From Saprolegnia diclina VS20 (Eukaryota; Oomycota; Saprolegniomycetes; Saprolegniales; Saprolegniaceae): a stretch of DNA of 54,315 nt. The notes under the pieces are model-generated. The model saw only the letters and a program-made list of their open reading frames with translations. It was not told where the DNA came from and did not search any database. The translations under genes were made by a program, and so were the position numbers. Numbering within the stretch: position 1 is the first letter of the stretch; the number at the start of each line of letters is the position of its first letter. Shown one piece after another: positions 1 to 9,819 of the stretch. The DNA lies in NCBI RefSeq assembly GCF_000281045.1, contig NW_008246069.1, positions 903,450 to 957,764 on the forward strand, in the 5' to 3' direction.

Positions 1-5
1 ATGAA

Positions 6-158
6 ATGAAGGTGGCTGTGGCCGTCGCTTCGTTGACGATAGTACTGAGCTTGGCGCGTACCAAGCACCGACTCGCCCATGTGGACAATCGTAGTTATTA
101 TTATTCTTGGAGGATGGATGTGGCTATGGGAATACGTTCTGCACTCCGTCTGAGATAA
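6..158 (+). CDS. possible short membrane or secreted peptide at left edge
   Basis: An open frame of 50 codons begins 6 bases into the window. Its first 17 residues (MKVAVAVASLTIVLSLA) look like a signal peptide or membrane helix. A 37-nt GT..TAG stretch (about 57-93) could be an intron; splicing it out would extend the hydrophobic segment and end the frame near 153. I recognise no family. The segment could equally be the edge of a longer gene cut by the window, or chance. Support is weak: composition only. Confidence 0.2.
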   Translation: MKVAVAVASLTIVLSLARTKHRLAHVDNRSYYYSWRMDVAMGIRSALRLR

Positions 159-586
159 AGTGCTCTTAGGCGTCTCCGCCGCCTCGTTGCCGGCGCCATA
201 CTCATGCGTGTCATTGTCGAGCGCGCGCAAAAGCATCAAGAATAAAACAGTGCAATTTCGTACAGCTGTTTTATACAATTGCAAGATGAAGCATAAAAAA
301 CTATTGATGTGTTTGATTCATCCGTGCTCCACACTGTTATAAACGGTATAAAACAGTCTATCCAATATGGCGCCAACGACACACGGCACAAAAGCCTCGT
401 GGCCGGCGTGTCCTCCGCTGCGTCCCCGCCAGCCGCCTACTACTCCCTACGCCACACGCGCGTCCTGGCGTGACGCGCACTAACAGGCAGCGTTACGGGA
501 TGCGGTCTCAACACGCTCTTGGCAAGCCGATGACATTCTGGCTACACTGCGACATTGAAGCCTCAGGGTGTGGAAATTCCACACCA

Positions 587-633
587 TGCATTTGTTTCAA
601 GCGTTCCACAGTGGAACGCTTGAAACAAATGCA
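587..633. repeat. perfect 23-bp inverted repeat with 1-nt spacer
   Basis: Two 23-base arms (587-609 and 611-633) are exact reverse complements separated by the single base a at 610. A second, smaller palindrome with 8-base arms and a 1-nt spacer lies just upstream (568-584, gtgtggaa / ttccacac). Such a perfect arm is unlikely by chance. It could fold as a cruciform or an RNA hairpin, or record a palindromic duplication. No gene is assigned to it. Confidence 0.9.
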
Positions 634-847
634 GGATCGCACTAGTGCAAAAGGCGACGCCAATCTTCATGCTGGCATGAGTCGAGCTGTTAGGCTTGCG
701 AGCGTTCTCCTTTCAGCAATTGTGGTGAGCATGTGCAGCACGGTGTCGCGGCGGCTGGGAACCCAGGCGCGGCCACGTCGGCCTACACGAGAGGCAGCAT
801 ATACTTGGGCCCGAAGTCGCGCGTGGGTCAAAAGACAAAGCCTCGCT

Positions 848-1800
848 TCAGCCGAGGAGGGCGTCGATGACGTTGTCGGGGATCGCACACGCAGGATGCG
901 CCACGCAGGTCTCAATCGGGTTCGTTAGCGTCCACTCGTCATCTTCATCCCCGCTGTCTGGCATGGCATCGTCAAACTCGGTGAGGAAGAGGTCGTAGAC
1001 GCCGTGGCCAAGAGCACATCGGCAACGTGCGCGTCCCACGTCTGCAGCGCATCAAAGGCGAGTCGTTCGCCGCCGTCAAGAAGCAAATAACCAAGTCGAT
1101 GCTGCTCCACCCGTGGGGCTGCCGCGATCGCGGCAAAGGTGACAATCGCGTCGCGTTGAGACGGCGGTGACGTCGACACGCTCGTCGGCAGGTGCGGGAT
1201 GCAAGACGAGTGCGATGCGCCACCGCTCGTGATGGGCGCTGACGTCGTCAACATGAGCTCGCCGCCGTAGTGCAGCGAAGGCAGGAAGAGAATGAGGGCG
1301 CCAAATGTGTGTAGGCGCAGAGCTCTGCATCGCAAGCAGTGCATCGCCGCTCCCGTGACATCGACCACGAAACACATATGTGGATGGCGTCGTCCAGCCC
1401 GAGGTTGGTGCGGACTTGATCGATGAGACTCTTGCCCGCGTCGTGCCACCACACGTCACTATTGTCGTTGCTACGCGGGAATCGCGTTGCAGTCGCCACA
1501 GAGAGCAGTGAGCTGCTGCACTTGCTCGTCCGAAAGGAGCCAAGCGAGGACGCCATTGACGCGGAGCAAAGGAGCTTCGTTGTCATCCAAGGTTTGGTGC
1601 TTGAGGAGGTACTTGGTGAGCTGGACCTCCGGGATCGCATCGTCGTATAAATCGTAGTAGTAGGGCGACTCATGCGTTGCCACGATCGCGCGCTCCCCAG
1701 GTGTGCTGTGCTGCCACGAGTGCTGCACGAGACAGGATTCCGGATAGAGTGGAATATCCGTACTGGAGACGTATGGTTTCCAGGATAGTGTATCAAACAC
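848..1800 (-). pseudogene. decayed 2OG-Fe(II)-oxygenase-like gene
   Basis: Good protein-like stretches are scattered over all three minus frames in the right order. They are a tract with VATHESPYYYDLYDD and VLAWLLSDEQVQQL (about 1700-1480), one with DVWWHDAGKSLIDQV (about 1440), one with TFGALILFLPSLHYGGEL (about 1310-1255), one with RWRIALVLHP (about 1220), one with RLGYLLLDGGERLAF (about 1100-1050), and an acidic tail with DAMPDSGDEDDEW ending at 848. The FGALILFLPS..YGGEL block resembles the FGTLVV.LPS..TGGEL core of oomycete 2OG-oxygenase-like proteins. No introns with matching phase connect the frames, and the block lacks the usual HxD metal motif before it. The 5' end abuts the divergent profilin-like gene without a clear ATG. 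I read it as a frameshifted pseudogene; the family is a moderate guess. Confidence 0.45.
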
Positions 1801-1841
1801 TGTTTTGTACACTGGCGTGAATCGTGAAAAAACTTGAAGCC

Positions 1842-2264
1842 ATGGCGGCGAGCAGCTGGGACGAAGGGAGCCTCCCGTGGGCCACATTCGTCGAGGACCT
1901 GCGCGTGGTTGGGCCGCATGGCCCTATGTTTGCTGGCATCATCGTCTTCAACCCCCAAGGTATCGTGCTCCACGAAGAAGGCTGGTTCAACACGACGGAC
2001 GCGGCCTCCAAGATCACGCTCTTTGCGGCGTCGACGGACGACGCCATGGCCAGCTCGACGATCGCACTCGGCAGCGATACGTTCCAAGTCGTGCGAAACG
2101 ACTTTGGCAATCTCGGGGCTGTTGGCCGCCACCAGCGCACGGGGCTGCTCACGCAGCGGAGCCGGGTTGGCGTCGTGGCGACCGTCATCGCGTGGCCCTA
2201 CCGCCTGCCGACGACATGGGCGACGATGGAAGCCTTTGGGCATCGCCTCCGGTCGGCTTCGTAG
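1842..2264 (+). CDS. profilin-like small protein
   Basis: This is an intact intronless frame of 140 residues. The ATG at 1842 (MAASSWDEG) is preferred because the frame further upstream only offers a GTG. The order WATFVEDLR (helix 1), MFAGIIVFNPQGIVLHEEGW (two strands), DTFQVVRND and VVATVIAWPY, followed by a C-terminal helix, resembles the profilin fold in length and strand spacing. Sequence identity to classic profilins is low, so actin or poly-proline binding is inference. It sits head-to-head with the 2OG-like pseudogene on the minus strand and tail-to-tail with the next minus gene (80 bp gap). A roadblock or longin-type fold is the main alternative. Confidence 0.55.
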   Translation: MAASSWDEGSLPWATFVEDLRVVGPHGPMFAGIIVFNPQGIVLHEEGWFNTTDAASKITLFAASTDDAMASSTIALGSDTFQVVRNDFGNLGAVGRHQRTGLLTQRSRVGVVATVIAWPYRLPTTWATMEAFGHRLRSAS

Positions 2265-2344
2265 GATATCCTTTCAGAAGCACGTAAAATATTAATTTAA
2301 AGTGGTAGAATAGTACGGATCGACTTGGGCGATCGTGGTGGTTC

Positions 2345-2830
2345 TTAAAGCTGAACGTCGTCCAGGGCGTGGCCGCCGGAGGGGACGAGGCTTTGCACGG
2401 ACGCGTCGCTCGCTGTGGGCTCGTCGACTTGGGACGCACGTCGTTCGAGGAAGGCCTCGGGGTACACGACAGCTCGCGTGCTCTGGCTGAGCTCGTTCTC
2501 GACGGCGGCGTACATCCAGCGGTAGTCGACAGGCTTGTCTTCGAGTTTCGACGGCTGCGGTGCTTCCCATAGCAGAATCTCATCGTCGTTCGCATCGTCG
2601 TCGTCTTCGTCGTCGGTGGTGTAGGCGCTGTCGGGGCTCGGCAGATCAAACTCGTCAAAGGCCGCGCCAAGGAACCGGCCGGGGGCAACGTACGGAAGCT
2701 TCTTTGCGCTCGTGATTGCATGCGGCTTGGGCTGGAGCGCAGCTGCGAGCACATTCGACATGGCATATAGCTTTCGGTGCAGCCACGTATTGGTCGTCGT
2801 CGGACTCGTCTTGATCGGGGCGCGCAGCAT
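2345..2830 (-). CDS. acidic protein of unknown function
   Basis: A single open frame of 161 residues starts at MLRAPIKTSPTTTNTW (ATG at 2830); an upstream in-frame Met at 2896 would lengthen it by 22 residues. The middle carries an acidic run (TTDDEDDDDANDDEILLW, about residues 92-110), and the C-terminal third is rich in Glu and Asp with VDYRWMYAAVENEL. There is no membrane segment and no signal peptide. I recognise no domain. Acidic low-complexity segments of this kind are common in nuclear or chromatin proteins, but that is only suggestive. It converges with the profilin-like gene. Confidence 0.6.
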   Translation of the reverse strand: MLRAPIKTSPTTTNTWLHRKLYAMSNVLAAALQPKPHAITSAKKLPYVAPGRFLGAAFDEFDLPSPDSAYTTDDEDDDDANDDEILLWEAPQPSKLEDKPVDYRWMYAAVENELSQSTRAVVYPEAFLERRASQVDEPTASDASVQSLVPSGGHALDDVQL

Positions 2831-3699
2831 GGCAATTGCGAAATGACCTGGCGGCTTCAACGCGCTATGTAATATTTCACATACTTTAAATGCCAACTAA
2901 TAATGATATGTGTATCCTGGTATCGAACACGACGAAATCCCATTTTAATTGGTTAACGCGCGCGTCTATCAAATACACATCTGATTCGCGTTAGCAACAG
3001 CGCGTTGGTCTTTGCAGTTGCATCCGAGCAAGTTATGGTGGCATCCGCCGGGGCACCACCGCCAGTGGTACAGTACGGGCGCTGTACTCGAGCGCTGCCG
3101 CGAGTATAGAGGTGCGTGGGGAACGATGACGTCGTAAGTGCATCGCTTAATGCGATGAAGCGGCCAGCGATAGCGAGGACGACTTTGTGGGTCGATCCCA
3201 GCGATCACAACGTGTCGCGGTTGCAACGCCCGTGCAACGGCGACATGATCTGCCATATTGCCATGCAGCTGCGACTGCAAAGCACGGGCTGCTCAGTTCC
3301 GTTCGGCCTGATCGAACACAACGATGCCAGCTGACGATGGTACCCGCATCTAACAGCATCGAGCATCTCTTGCATCTTCAGGTCATTAACGCAGGGCCGT
3401 CAACAACTGGTGATAGAGACGACGCTGCAGTCGCAGAGATCGCTGCTGCTCAGTAGGAGGGTGCTATGACCGGGTGGCAGCGCACCAAGCAGGCTGCTGA
3501 GGGAATCTGCAGCGTTTGTGCGCGCTTCCTGATGGGTTCACGAGTGACGACGTCATGGACCGGCTTCCACCCCCAAGTAGCCATCGCCGGAAGGCGATGG
3601 GCGGAGCCGGGACCCGACGTGCCCCGGGGTCACGCAACGTTGGTGCGGTCGTCATTGGATTAGGTAGGATTCTGAGAAGCGAGCGACGATGCGCGCTAG
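2831..3699. other. intergenic, little supported
   Basis: Apart from the Cys-rich frame at 2969-3256 I see nothing firm here. The first part (2870-2960) is AT-rich, consistent with a promoter for the minus gene at 2345-2830. Overlapping frames at 3464-3823 on both strands are low in quality, and the left end of that zone is the 3' flank of the SRPBCC-like gene. Confidence 0.5.
2969..3256 (-). CDS. possible small Cys-rich ORF
   Basis: An open frame of 95 residues begins MADHVAVARAL and ends with a cysteine cluster (WCPGGCHHNLLGCNCK, then a final MCI). The C-terminal Cys spacing is EGF-like or defensin-like in style, but no signal peptide is visible at this start, so an upstream exon would be needed for secretion. 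There is no family match. It may be chance; it is listed because it is the only coherent frame between 2831 and 3699. Confidence 0.25.
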   Translation of the reverse strand: MADHVAVARALQPRHVVIAGIDPQSRPRYRWPLHRIKRCTYDVIVPHAPLYSRQRSSTAPVLYHWRWCPGGCHHNLLGCNCKDQRAVANANQMCI

Positions 3700-4241
3700 T
3701 TACGGCGAAGCCTGGAGGCTTTGGAGCTGGTTCTTGAGGTAGTTGCGGGTGAGGAGGCGAAGCATGGTCCCGCCGCAGCAAAGGACGATGCTGGTCTGCG
3801 TCGGATCGTACTTGACGACCCATACAACGAGCGTGTTGGCCGTGTTCTTGGCGTCCGGGATGAAGCTCACCATGGCTTTGTAGCCGTGAAAGAACCAGCC
3901 GCGGCTCGCGAGCTCGTAGTGCACGCTTCCGATGCGGTCGCTCTCGTTACCTTGGTCGGGCGGCGCAAGCACGCTTAGCTTCTCCGTGCCTTGGTAGCTC
4001 GACCGCGTCGCGCCGACCTATTCGAGGATGAAGATCGAGGCTGGATCGCCGAGCCTACCAGGGCAGGGCCGCCCCAGCATTGCCGCAGCCATAAGGCGTA
4101 GGCTTCGGCGGCTGGTATCCGCAGAAGCACGCTGACCTCGACCTCTTGGCCATCGGCCATCAAGAAGCTCTCGGCCCGCGCGCGGTTCAAATACCGCTCC
4201 ATGGCACTTGCGCGATGGGTCGTTGGATGGAAAATAGGCAT
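3700..4241 (-). CDS. SRPBCC/START-like ligand-binding protein
   Basis: Two exons, 4059..4241 and 3700..4017, are separated by a 41-nt intron (gtaggct...gaatag, phase 0). Splicing gives WGGPALVGATRSSYQGTEKL, an uninterrupted reading across the join. The product is 166 aa from the ATG at 4241, or 153 aa from the ATG at 4202 (MERYLNRARAESF). The pattern of an N-terminal strand with EVSVLLRIPAAEAYALW, central strands and a long C-terminal helix (LTRNYLKNQLQSLQ) is that of the SRPBCC (polyketide cyclase/dehydrase, START) superfamily, which binds hydrophobic ligands in a helix-grip cavity. The ligand is unknown. It is divergent from the HIT gene, with about 230 bp between the starts. Confidence 0.65.
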
Positions 4242-4469
4242 TGTCCTAAATTGCAAACTTCAACCAGGCATCTCGTTGGATCGCGCCCCGTATCGTAAAA
4301 CGCACTATTCCATACAAATATAAGGTAAAACGTAAACTATCCAAATATAAAATCCAATAAGGTGGTGCTATCAAAACCCCTTGTACTCCAATTCGGATTG
4401 TTCCGAAAGCAATCGACTTGGCGTCCGCCCCACACACAACAGTATCCAAGAAAGGCAACACGAGCAAGC

Positions 4470-4904
4470 ATGGCGACGCCAGCCTACGACCGCAACAACA
4501 TCTTCGCCAAGATCATCCGCGGGGAGATCCCGAGCTACAAGGTCTTTGAGACCGAGCACGTGCTCGCGATCCTCGACGCCTTCCCGTGCACAGCGGGCCA
4601 CTGCCTCCTCATCCCCAAGGCCGAGGGCTACGCGACGATCCTCGACATGCCGCCGGCGCTCGCGGCGCAGCTCTTCCAGGAGCTGCCGCGCCTGGCCAAA
4701 GCTGTGCAAGATGCATTCCAATGCGACGGTATCAACATTGTCCAGAACAACGGCGGTGCCGCGGGCCAAGTCGTCTTCCACACGCACATCCACGTCATTC
4801 CGCGCTATGAAGGCGACAACCTCATTCGCCTTCCGGGCGGCAAGGAGATGATCCACAAGAGCGAAGCGGACACGGTCCTCGCGCAGATTCAGGGCTGCCT
4901 CTAA
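4470..4904 (+). CDS. HIT-family nucleotide hydrolase
   Basis: This is an intronless 144-residue protein from the ATG at 4470 (MATPAYDRNNIF). It carries the full HIT signature HTHIHVIPR (His-phi-His-phi-His-phi-phi), whose central histidine forms the nucleotidyl intermediate. It also has the N-terminal FAKIIRGEIPSYKVFE and the AGHCLLIPK strand typical of HIT hydrolases acting on nucleotide phosphoramidates or dinucleoside polyphosphates. Length and layout match the HINT/bacterial HIT type rather than Fhit or GalT. It is likely cytosolic and housekeeping. Upstream AT-rich DNA (4280-4370) separates it from the divergent SRPBCC gene. Confidence 0.93.
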   Translation: MATPAYDRNNIFAKIIRGEIPSYKVFETEHVLAILDAFPCTAGHCLLIPKAEGYATILDMPPALAAQLFQELPRLAKAVQDAFQCDGINIVQNNGGAAGQVVFHTHIHVIPRYEGDNLIRLPGGKEMIHKSEADTVLAQIQGCL

Positions 4905-4970
4905 AGCAACGCCATTGTGGTTCCATGTATCCTACTACATACGGCCGTGTGCTATTAGTTGGGGTACCGA

Positions 4971-6705
4971 CTAGAGATTGGTGGTCGGTGGTCGCGACGG
5001 GAACGCTGGCACAAAACGTGGCATGGCCGGACCGCTTACAGAAGCGGTGGCCTCGGTAATGAACGGCGTCTGGAGCGCGTCGTCCTCGACGGCGGCCGTC
5101 CCCTCGAAGAAGCCTTGCATGCTGTTGATCTTGCCAAAGAGCAGGCGCAGCACACGCTCGCGCTCCTCCCAGGTGAGTGCACGCAAATCAACTTTCTCCT
5201 TGCACCCAAACGACGCATTGTTGCTCGTCGTTGCGGGGTGCACGTGCTTGAGGCGCGGGAACTTGAGCCCTCGCTCGGCGGCTGTCTAATACGACTCGCA
5301 ATGTAGGCGACGCAGATGTCAGTCGTACAACGTACAAGCTTGGCGTCTTGGCGCTTCTCGACCTCGATGGCTTTTCGCCGCTCGTCCACGAGCTGCTCCT
5401 TGACAATGTCGAGCGAGTCGAGGAAGAATTGCTCGACCTATTGCAGCTCAACCTCAAAGCTCCGATACGAATGTCTGCCTACGTCAGTGCGCTGGTCCAA
5501 AATGGTCTGTGCAAGCCGCTTCATCGTCCGCAACTCTTTGTTTTTGAGTTTGAGCAGCTTCCGTAGTCCGTCCGCATCCAAGCTCACGTCGTCGAGCTAG
5601 GACTCCATAAAGTTGAGCGGTAGGACCATACGGGTGCGTACCTCTTTCTCAGTCTTGATGGTCAGCGCGTGCTTCTCCTTCTCAAACGTGCTCACGACTT
5701 GACTGAGCGACTTTTCTAGCGTCTTGACTTTGGCTTGCAGCTGCTTGATTTCGCGCGTTTGGCGCTGGCCGTACTTGGCGTACTCCTGCTCCTTATCCGC
5801 GTGCAATTGGAGCTCTCGCTGTAGCGCCTTGGTCTGCTCAACGAGTTTGTCCTTCTCGCGCTGGAGTTCGTCGGTCATTTGGAGCTGGAATCGCAGCTCG
5901 TCGCCCATGCGTTTGTTGTCCGTGACGATCTTGCGCGTGTCGGCGTCGAGAATGTTGCGCGCATCTTCGCGGGACTGCTGTTTGATCTTCTCGATGCGCT
6001 TCTCCGTGTCCTTTTGGGCGCGCGCCTTCTCTTCCAAGAACTTGCGCTCCAAGACCGACACCGCGTCCTTGTGGGCTACCCGCTCGGACTCGAGCGCGTC
6101 CGTGACCGCGTTGAGCTTCTTCTCGAGCGTCTCGCGCATGTCGCGGAACACCTCGAGCTTGGAGAGGTCTTCCTGCGCAATCTTGAGCTTGGACGACAGC
6201 GTCGACTCGAGCGATCGGTTGGTCTCTTTGAGCTGCTTGGTTTCCGAGTCGTACTTGGTGTGCCAGGCTTCGACGTCGTCGGTGTGGCGCTGCTTGGTGT
6301 CGTTGAGCTCTTCCGTGAGCTTGGCCGCAATCTAGCATTCTCCATGGCGTACATATCGGCACATGCTGCACAAACCTTTTCGCGCGTCCCAAGCTCGCGC
6401 TGGAAGTAGGCGACGAACTCGTGGATCTCCTTCTCGCCCTTGGCATGGAGAAAGCGGAGGTTCTCGTTCTCGGCTTGGAGCTCTTCGATGCGCTTGGCGA
6501 GCAGCTCAGCCTTGGACGCCTCCACTTGGCGGTTGAAGGACTCGATTGCAACGAGGTTGGCTTCCTTTGTATCCTTGGCGTCCTTGGCCTCCTTGGACGC
6601 CATGGTGCTGGTCAATGCAGTCTCAAGCTGCCAGCTAATTTTGGCGACCACAACATCCGGATCCGGATACCAAGGGCTTTCAACAACCGCACTGTGATTG
6701 GCCAT
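4971..6705 (-). CDS. BBOF1: basal body-orientation factor 1 homologue
   Basis: Five exons (6376..6705, 5642..6331, 5483..5596, 5336..5437, 4971..5285) are joined by 44-50-nt GT..TAG introns, all phase 0, giving 516 aa. The ATG at 6603 (MASKEAKDAK, 482 aa) is an alternative start. The protein is almost entirely coiled coil. Two blocks identify the family: LAQTILDQRTDVEQFFLDSL (exons 3-4) and DLRALTWEERERVLRLLFGK (exon 5), matching the vertebrate BBOF1/CCDC176 segments with ERTEVEQFFLDAL and LTWEQKEKVLRLLFAKM. Human BBOF1 is of similar length. In animals it maintains basal-body alignment in ciliated cells; a flagellar role in zoospores is the natural inference. It is divergent from the nucleoporin gene (113 bp between starts). 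Confidence 0.88.
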
Positions 6706-6818
6706 TTAATCAGCCATATTGCTCGTCTTTTTATCCAATCCAATGCCTGATATCTTGCATGCCCGCAGCGATTGGACAATAAGGACCGTATTGCTAAATC
6801 CAAGCATCGACCGGAGAC

Positions 6819-8691
6819 ATGGGCTGGCCCGCACCACCAACGACGGCGTCGACGGCCGACGTCGACATGGAGAGCCCGGCGACCGTGGCGTCGACCCCGA
6901 GCCTGCACATGCGCAACCTCGTCAATGAATGCTTCCCCGTCTTCGAGGCGCTGGCGCAGCGCAGCCGCTCGACGCACCCCGCGGAGCTGCGCCCGTTCGT
7001 GCTCGCCGCCTCCAAGCAGTACCGCGCCGCGATGCGCACGTGCGCCAACGACATGGACACGAAGCAGCTCGACACGGAGGCCGACCTTGTCCACATCGTG
7101 AAAGCGTCGCTGGCGCTGCTCCACTTGTGCGAAATCCTATACCTCGATGCGACGAACGTACGCATCCGTGTTGCACCACGATGGCCTCGCCGCTGACGAT
7201 CGCTACGCGTAGGAGACGGTGCTAGCATACGCCTTTGCCGAGTGGATCCAAGAGCACTACGCGGCGATGGAGATTGAGGACATGGACATGACCTTTTTCG
7301 AGCTCCAGACGCAGCTCGGCACGTCGGTCCACAACGTCGACTTGCCGCCCAAGTACTGGCCGACGATCGTGCAGCTCATCCTCGCGGGCCATGGGCGCAA
7401 GGCATGGGAGCTTCTGAGTCTCTACTCGCATGCCAACTATGCGCTCGCGACGCTTGAACCCTTGCGTCAGGTGCTCATGCACATGCCGTCGCAGTCCTCC
7501 GACTCATCGTGGCCGGCGTGGCACGACGCATGCCGAACGCTGGCTGCCGGCGACCTCGCCAAGGACATGCATTTCAAAATGATCCTCCATGTCCTCACGC
7601 ATGGCGGCGCCGACGCGGCCGACGCGACGCCATGGTACATGCAAGCGGTCGCCCGCTGCGTGCTCGAGGACCCCAAGGTGCACCTCTCGCGCACTGCGCA
7701 ATGCACGCGCCTCGTGACGCACCTCCGCGCGTCGCTCTCGCCGCTCGGTCCGTTTGAGGAAACGGTGGTCTCGCTGCTCGAGTTTGACTTGTCTTCAGCG
7801 CTCGAGGCGGTCCAGCGCATGTGTGCGGGCGACTTTCCCTTCTTCCCCGCGCATCTCATGGACCTTCTCTCGCATGCAGGGCACGTCGCCCGCTCCGAGG
7901 CCTTTGTCCTCGCGTACGTCGACGCGCTCCTCGTCAGCGCCGACCCGAACGCAACGCTGCTAATCGCGTACCTCGAGACGTGCCCGCTTGGCGGCGGCCC
8001 CGTGTTGCTCTCGCTGCTTGACGCGCAGCGCCGGTCGAAGACGCTCACGGACTTCAAGGCCGAGAAGCTCCTTTTGCACGCGCAGACGTACGGTCTCCGG
8101 CACTTTGTAAAGCAGTTGGCGCTGGACCGCGGTGCGTACTGGACGGCCAAGGGCCGCGTCGGCACGGCCATGACGTGGCTGCTCCGCGCGCGCGATGCTG
8201 TCGCCATCGACGGGCTCTGCGAAGCCAACTGGCGGGATGCGACACGGCTGCATCACATTGCCGACGTGCTCGAAGCCTCGGAGCAAGCTGACGCGACGGC
8301 GATCACGGCTTTTACGGTGGCGTACCACGAGCTCCTCCTCGTGTTTAGTGACGTGGCCGAGCTGTCGCGCACGAAGCATGTGGCGCTCGCCCAAGTGCAG
8401 CAAGAGGCTGCGAAGCGCCTCGGCATGCTCTGCCGCAGCTGCGACATTCCGACGTCCATGTGGCCGACGATCCTATCGCTTGTAGACCAGCTCGTGCCGT
8501 TGCAGCCGCCCGTGTTTACGTCCTCGGACCTCTACGCTGTACTGCAAGCCATCCAAGACCAAAAGCTGCGCTTTGTGCGGCTCTCGGACGACAAGAAGAC
8601 GGCGACCGAAGGCGCCGTTGTCGCCGCCAGCCTCGGCGTCCAAAAGCAAATCGCGCTCTGCTTGGCCAAGGCGCTCGTCCTTGACGTATAA
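6819..8691 (+). CDS. NUP85: nucleoporin NUP85-like
   Basis: Two exons, 6819..7157 and 7213..8691, flank a 55-nt intron (gtacgcatcc...cgcgtag, phase 0) and give 605 aa. The protein is all-helical with no signal or membrane segment. Motifs fitting the Nup85/Frount fold include YWPTIVQLILAGHGRKAWELL (start of the trunk) and, near the C-terminus, HFVKQLALDRGAYWTAKGRV followed by AMTWLLRARDA. In Nup85 homologues the latter is where the tail block recounts residues as small modules. Length is close to other Nup85 proteins. The expected role is scaffold of the Y-complex (Nup84/107) of nuclear pores. The assignment rests on motif memory, so another ancestral coatomer element scaffold protein remains possible. 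Confidence 0.72.
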
Positions 8692-9011
8692 GGAATGACT
8701 CCGCATCCAACACTGAATGACGACTGATCTTTGCTTGCTAAGCAAATCTTTTTGTCTGGCATCAACAGCCAAGTCACCAGTACGAACAGACACCACGGCG
8801 GGGACCGAGGTGTCCGATCAGATCATTCCAGTCGCTCCAAGGACGCTCCGAGTCGACGAGTGATTTCCAGACCGAGGTACGAACACCTAGTACACTCGAC
8901 GTCGGGTTGGACCAGTGTAGCCAAAGAAGCTTGGCGGACTTTAGTACAACCTCAGTACTCCAGAGCATCGACTCAGAACTTATGGAGCCTCAGAACGTAT
9001 CGACTAAACGA
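8692..9011. other. convergent 3' intergenic region
   Basis: This lies between the ends of the NUP85-like (plus) and NT-C2 (minus) genes. It contains open frames but none with recognisable content; a gatcattcc/gatcagatcat patch near 8810 is the only repeated word seen. Presumably it holds 3' UTRs and polyadenylation signals. Confidence 0.5.
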
Positions 9012-9819
9012 CTACTTGGAGGGGAGGTGTCGGCTTCGGAGCTCCTCCGAGGTGCGCAGAATGTCCGACACGATCGCCTGCATAGCGGGGGCATCGAGCG
9101 AATTGGCGTCGCGGATAACACCATTTTCCGCTCGTTTCACGGGCCGCAGCGGGCCGAAGGAGACGTGGCGGTCCAGCGACCGCCGGCGAAGGCGAGAAGG
9201 CAACACTAGTTTCCATCATGAGCCGTCCTCTGTTCCAAGCAACCGTACCGACAGCTGCGGCTGCCTCGGGTCGATGACTATGATATCTATTGTTTCAGAC
9301 AGGCGTGAACGGGAAATGCACAAAGCGTACGTTTTGAGGAGCACATCGCCATCGACTTGTTTCGTGTGCACGAGTACCTACTCGTCGCGCTAGATCGAAT
9401 TGGATTCAAGAAAGAGCTACATGGAGTGTCGAGTTGAGACTCGCGTTTTGCAAGAGATACCGGCGTGACGATGTGCCGAACCGTCCGACAAAGTCGGCGA
9501 CGTCAATCGACACGACACCGAGACGAGTGTGGCGACGGCGACTCGACGTCTCTTGACGCACGCTCAAGCGCACACAGCGACTGGTGACGACAGCGTCACG
9601 ACTGACGGGCAGCTCGCAGCGAGGCAGGGAGATGCGCCACGATGGCCACTTGGCGCATTGCTCGACGACAGCCACGCTGGGGCTTGTGCCGTGGCGGCCG
9701 TCGTCGTACGTCCAGGCACAGCTGATGGGGCGACTGTGGGATTCTGGAAGGTTGTAGCAGCCTTCCACTTGAAGGTCAACGTCGACTGCAATACGCGGGC
9801 GTCGCTGGAAGGACAGCAT
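9012..9819 (-). CDS. NT-type C2 domain protein
   Basis: Four exons are 9421..9819, 9331..9377, 9249..9286 and 9012..9205. Their introns of 43, 44 and 43 nt have phases 0, 2 and 1, and the sum is 678 nt, 225 aa. Exon 1 (about 133 aa) matches the N-terminal C2 (NT-C2) domain of the EEIG1/FAM102 and EHBP1 class. It shows DLQVEGCYNLP at the start, CAWTYDDGRHG, the strand LGVVSIDVADFVG, and the hallmark RYLLQNASLNSTLH near the end. The C-terminal 90 residues (RRSLDRHVSFGPLRP... IVSDILRTSEELRSR) look like a disordered linker plus a short helix. NT-C2 proteins tether to membranes or the cytoskeleton; the specific partner is unknown. The start at MLSFQRRPRIAV is set by the domain edge. Confidence 0.75.

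Larger units (their letters stand above)
1..847. other. gene-poor left flank with two palindromes
   Basis: Apart from the short frame at 6-158 no convincing gene is visible. Frames on both strands at 470-928 have poor amino-acid composition and no recognisable motif. The stretch around 240-360 is AT-rich with repeated aaaacagt/ttttatac words. Two adjacent palindromes sit at 568-584 and 587-633 (listed separately). Confidence 0.5.

Noticed and set aside
470-928. 152-codon plus frame and opposing minus frame
   Set aside because: Composition is poor, there is no motif, and the minus frames at the right end belong to the 2OG-like pseudogene.
1248-2243. 331-codon minus frame across the profilin-like gene
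   Set aside because: Most of it is the antisense shadow of the profilin-like gene; only its left half overlaps the pseudogene text.
8731-9393. 220-codon plus frame
   Set aside because: It overlaps the spliced NT-C2 gene on the other strand and has no recognisable domain.
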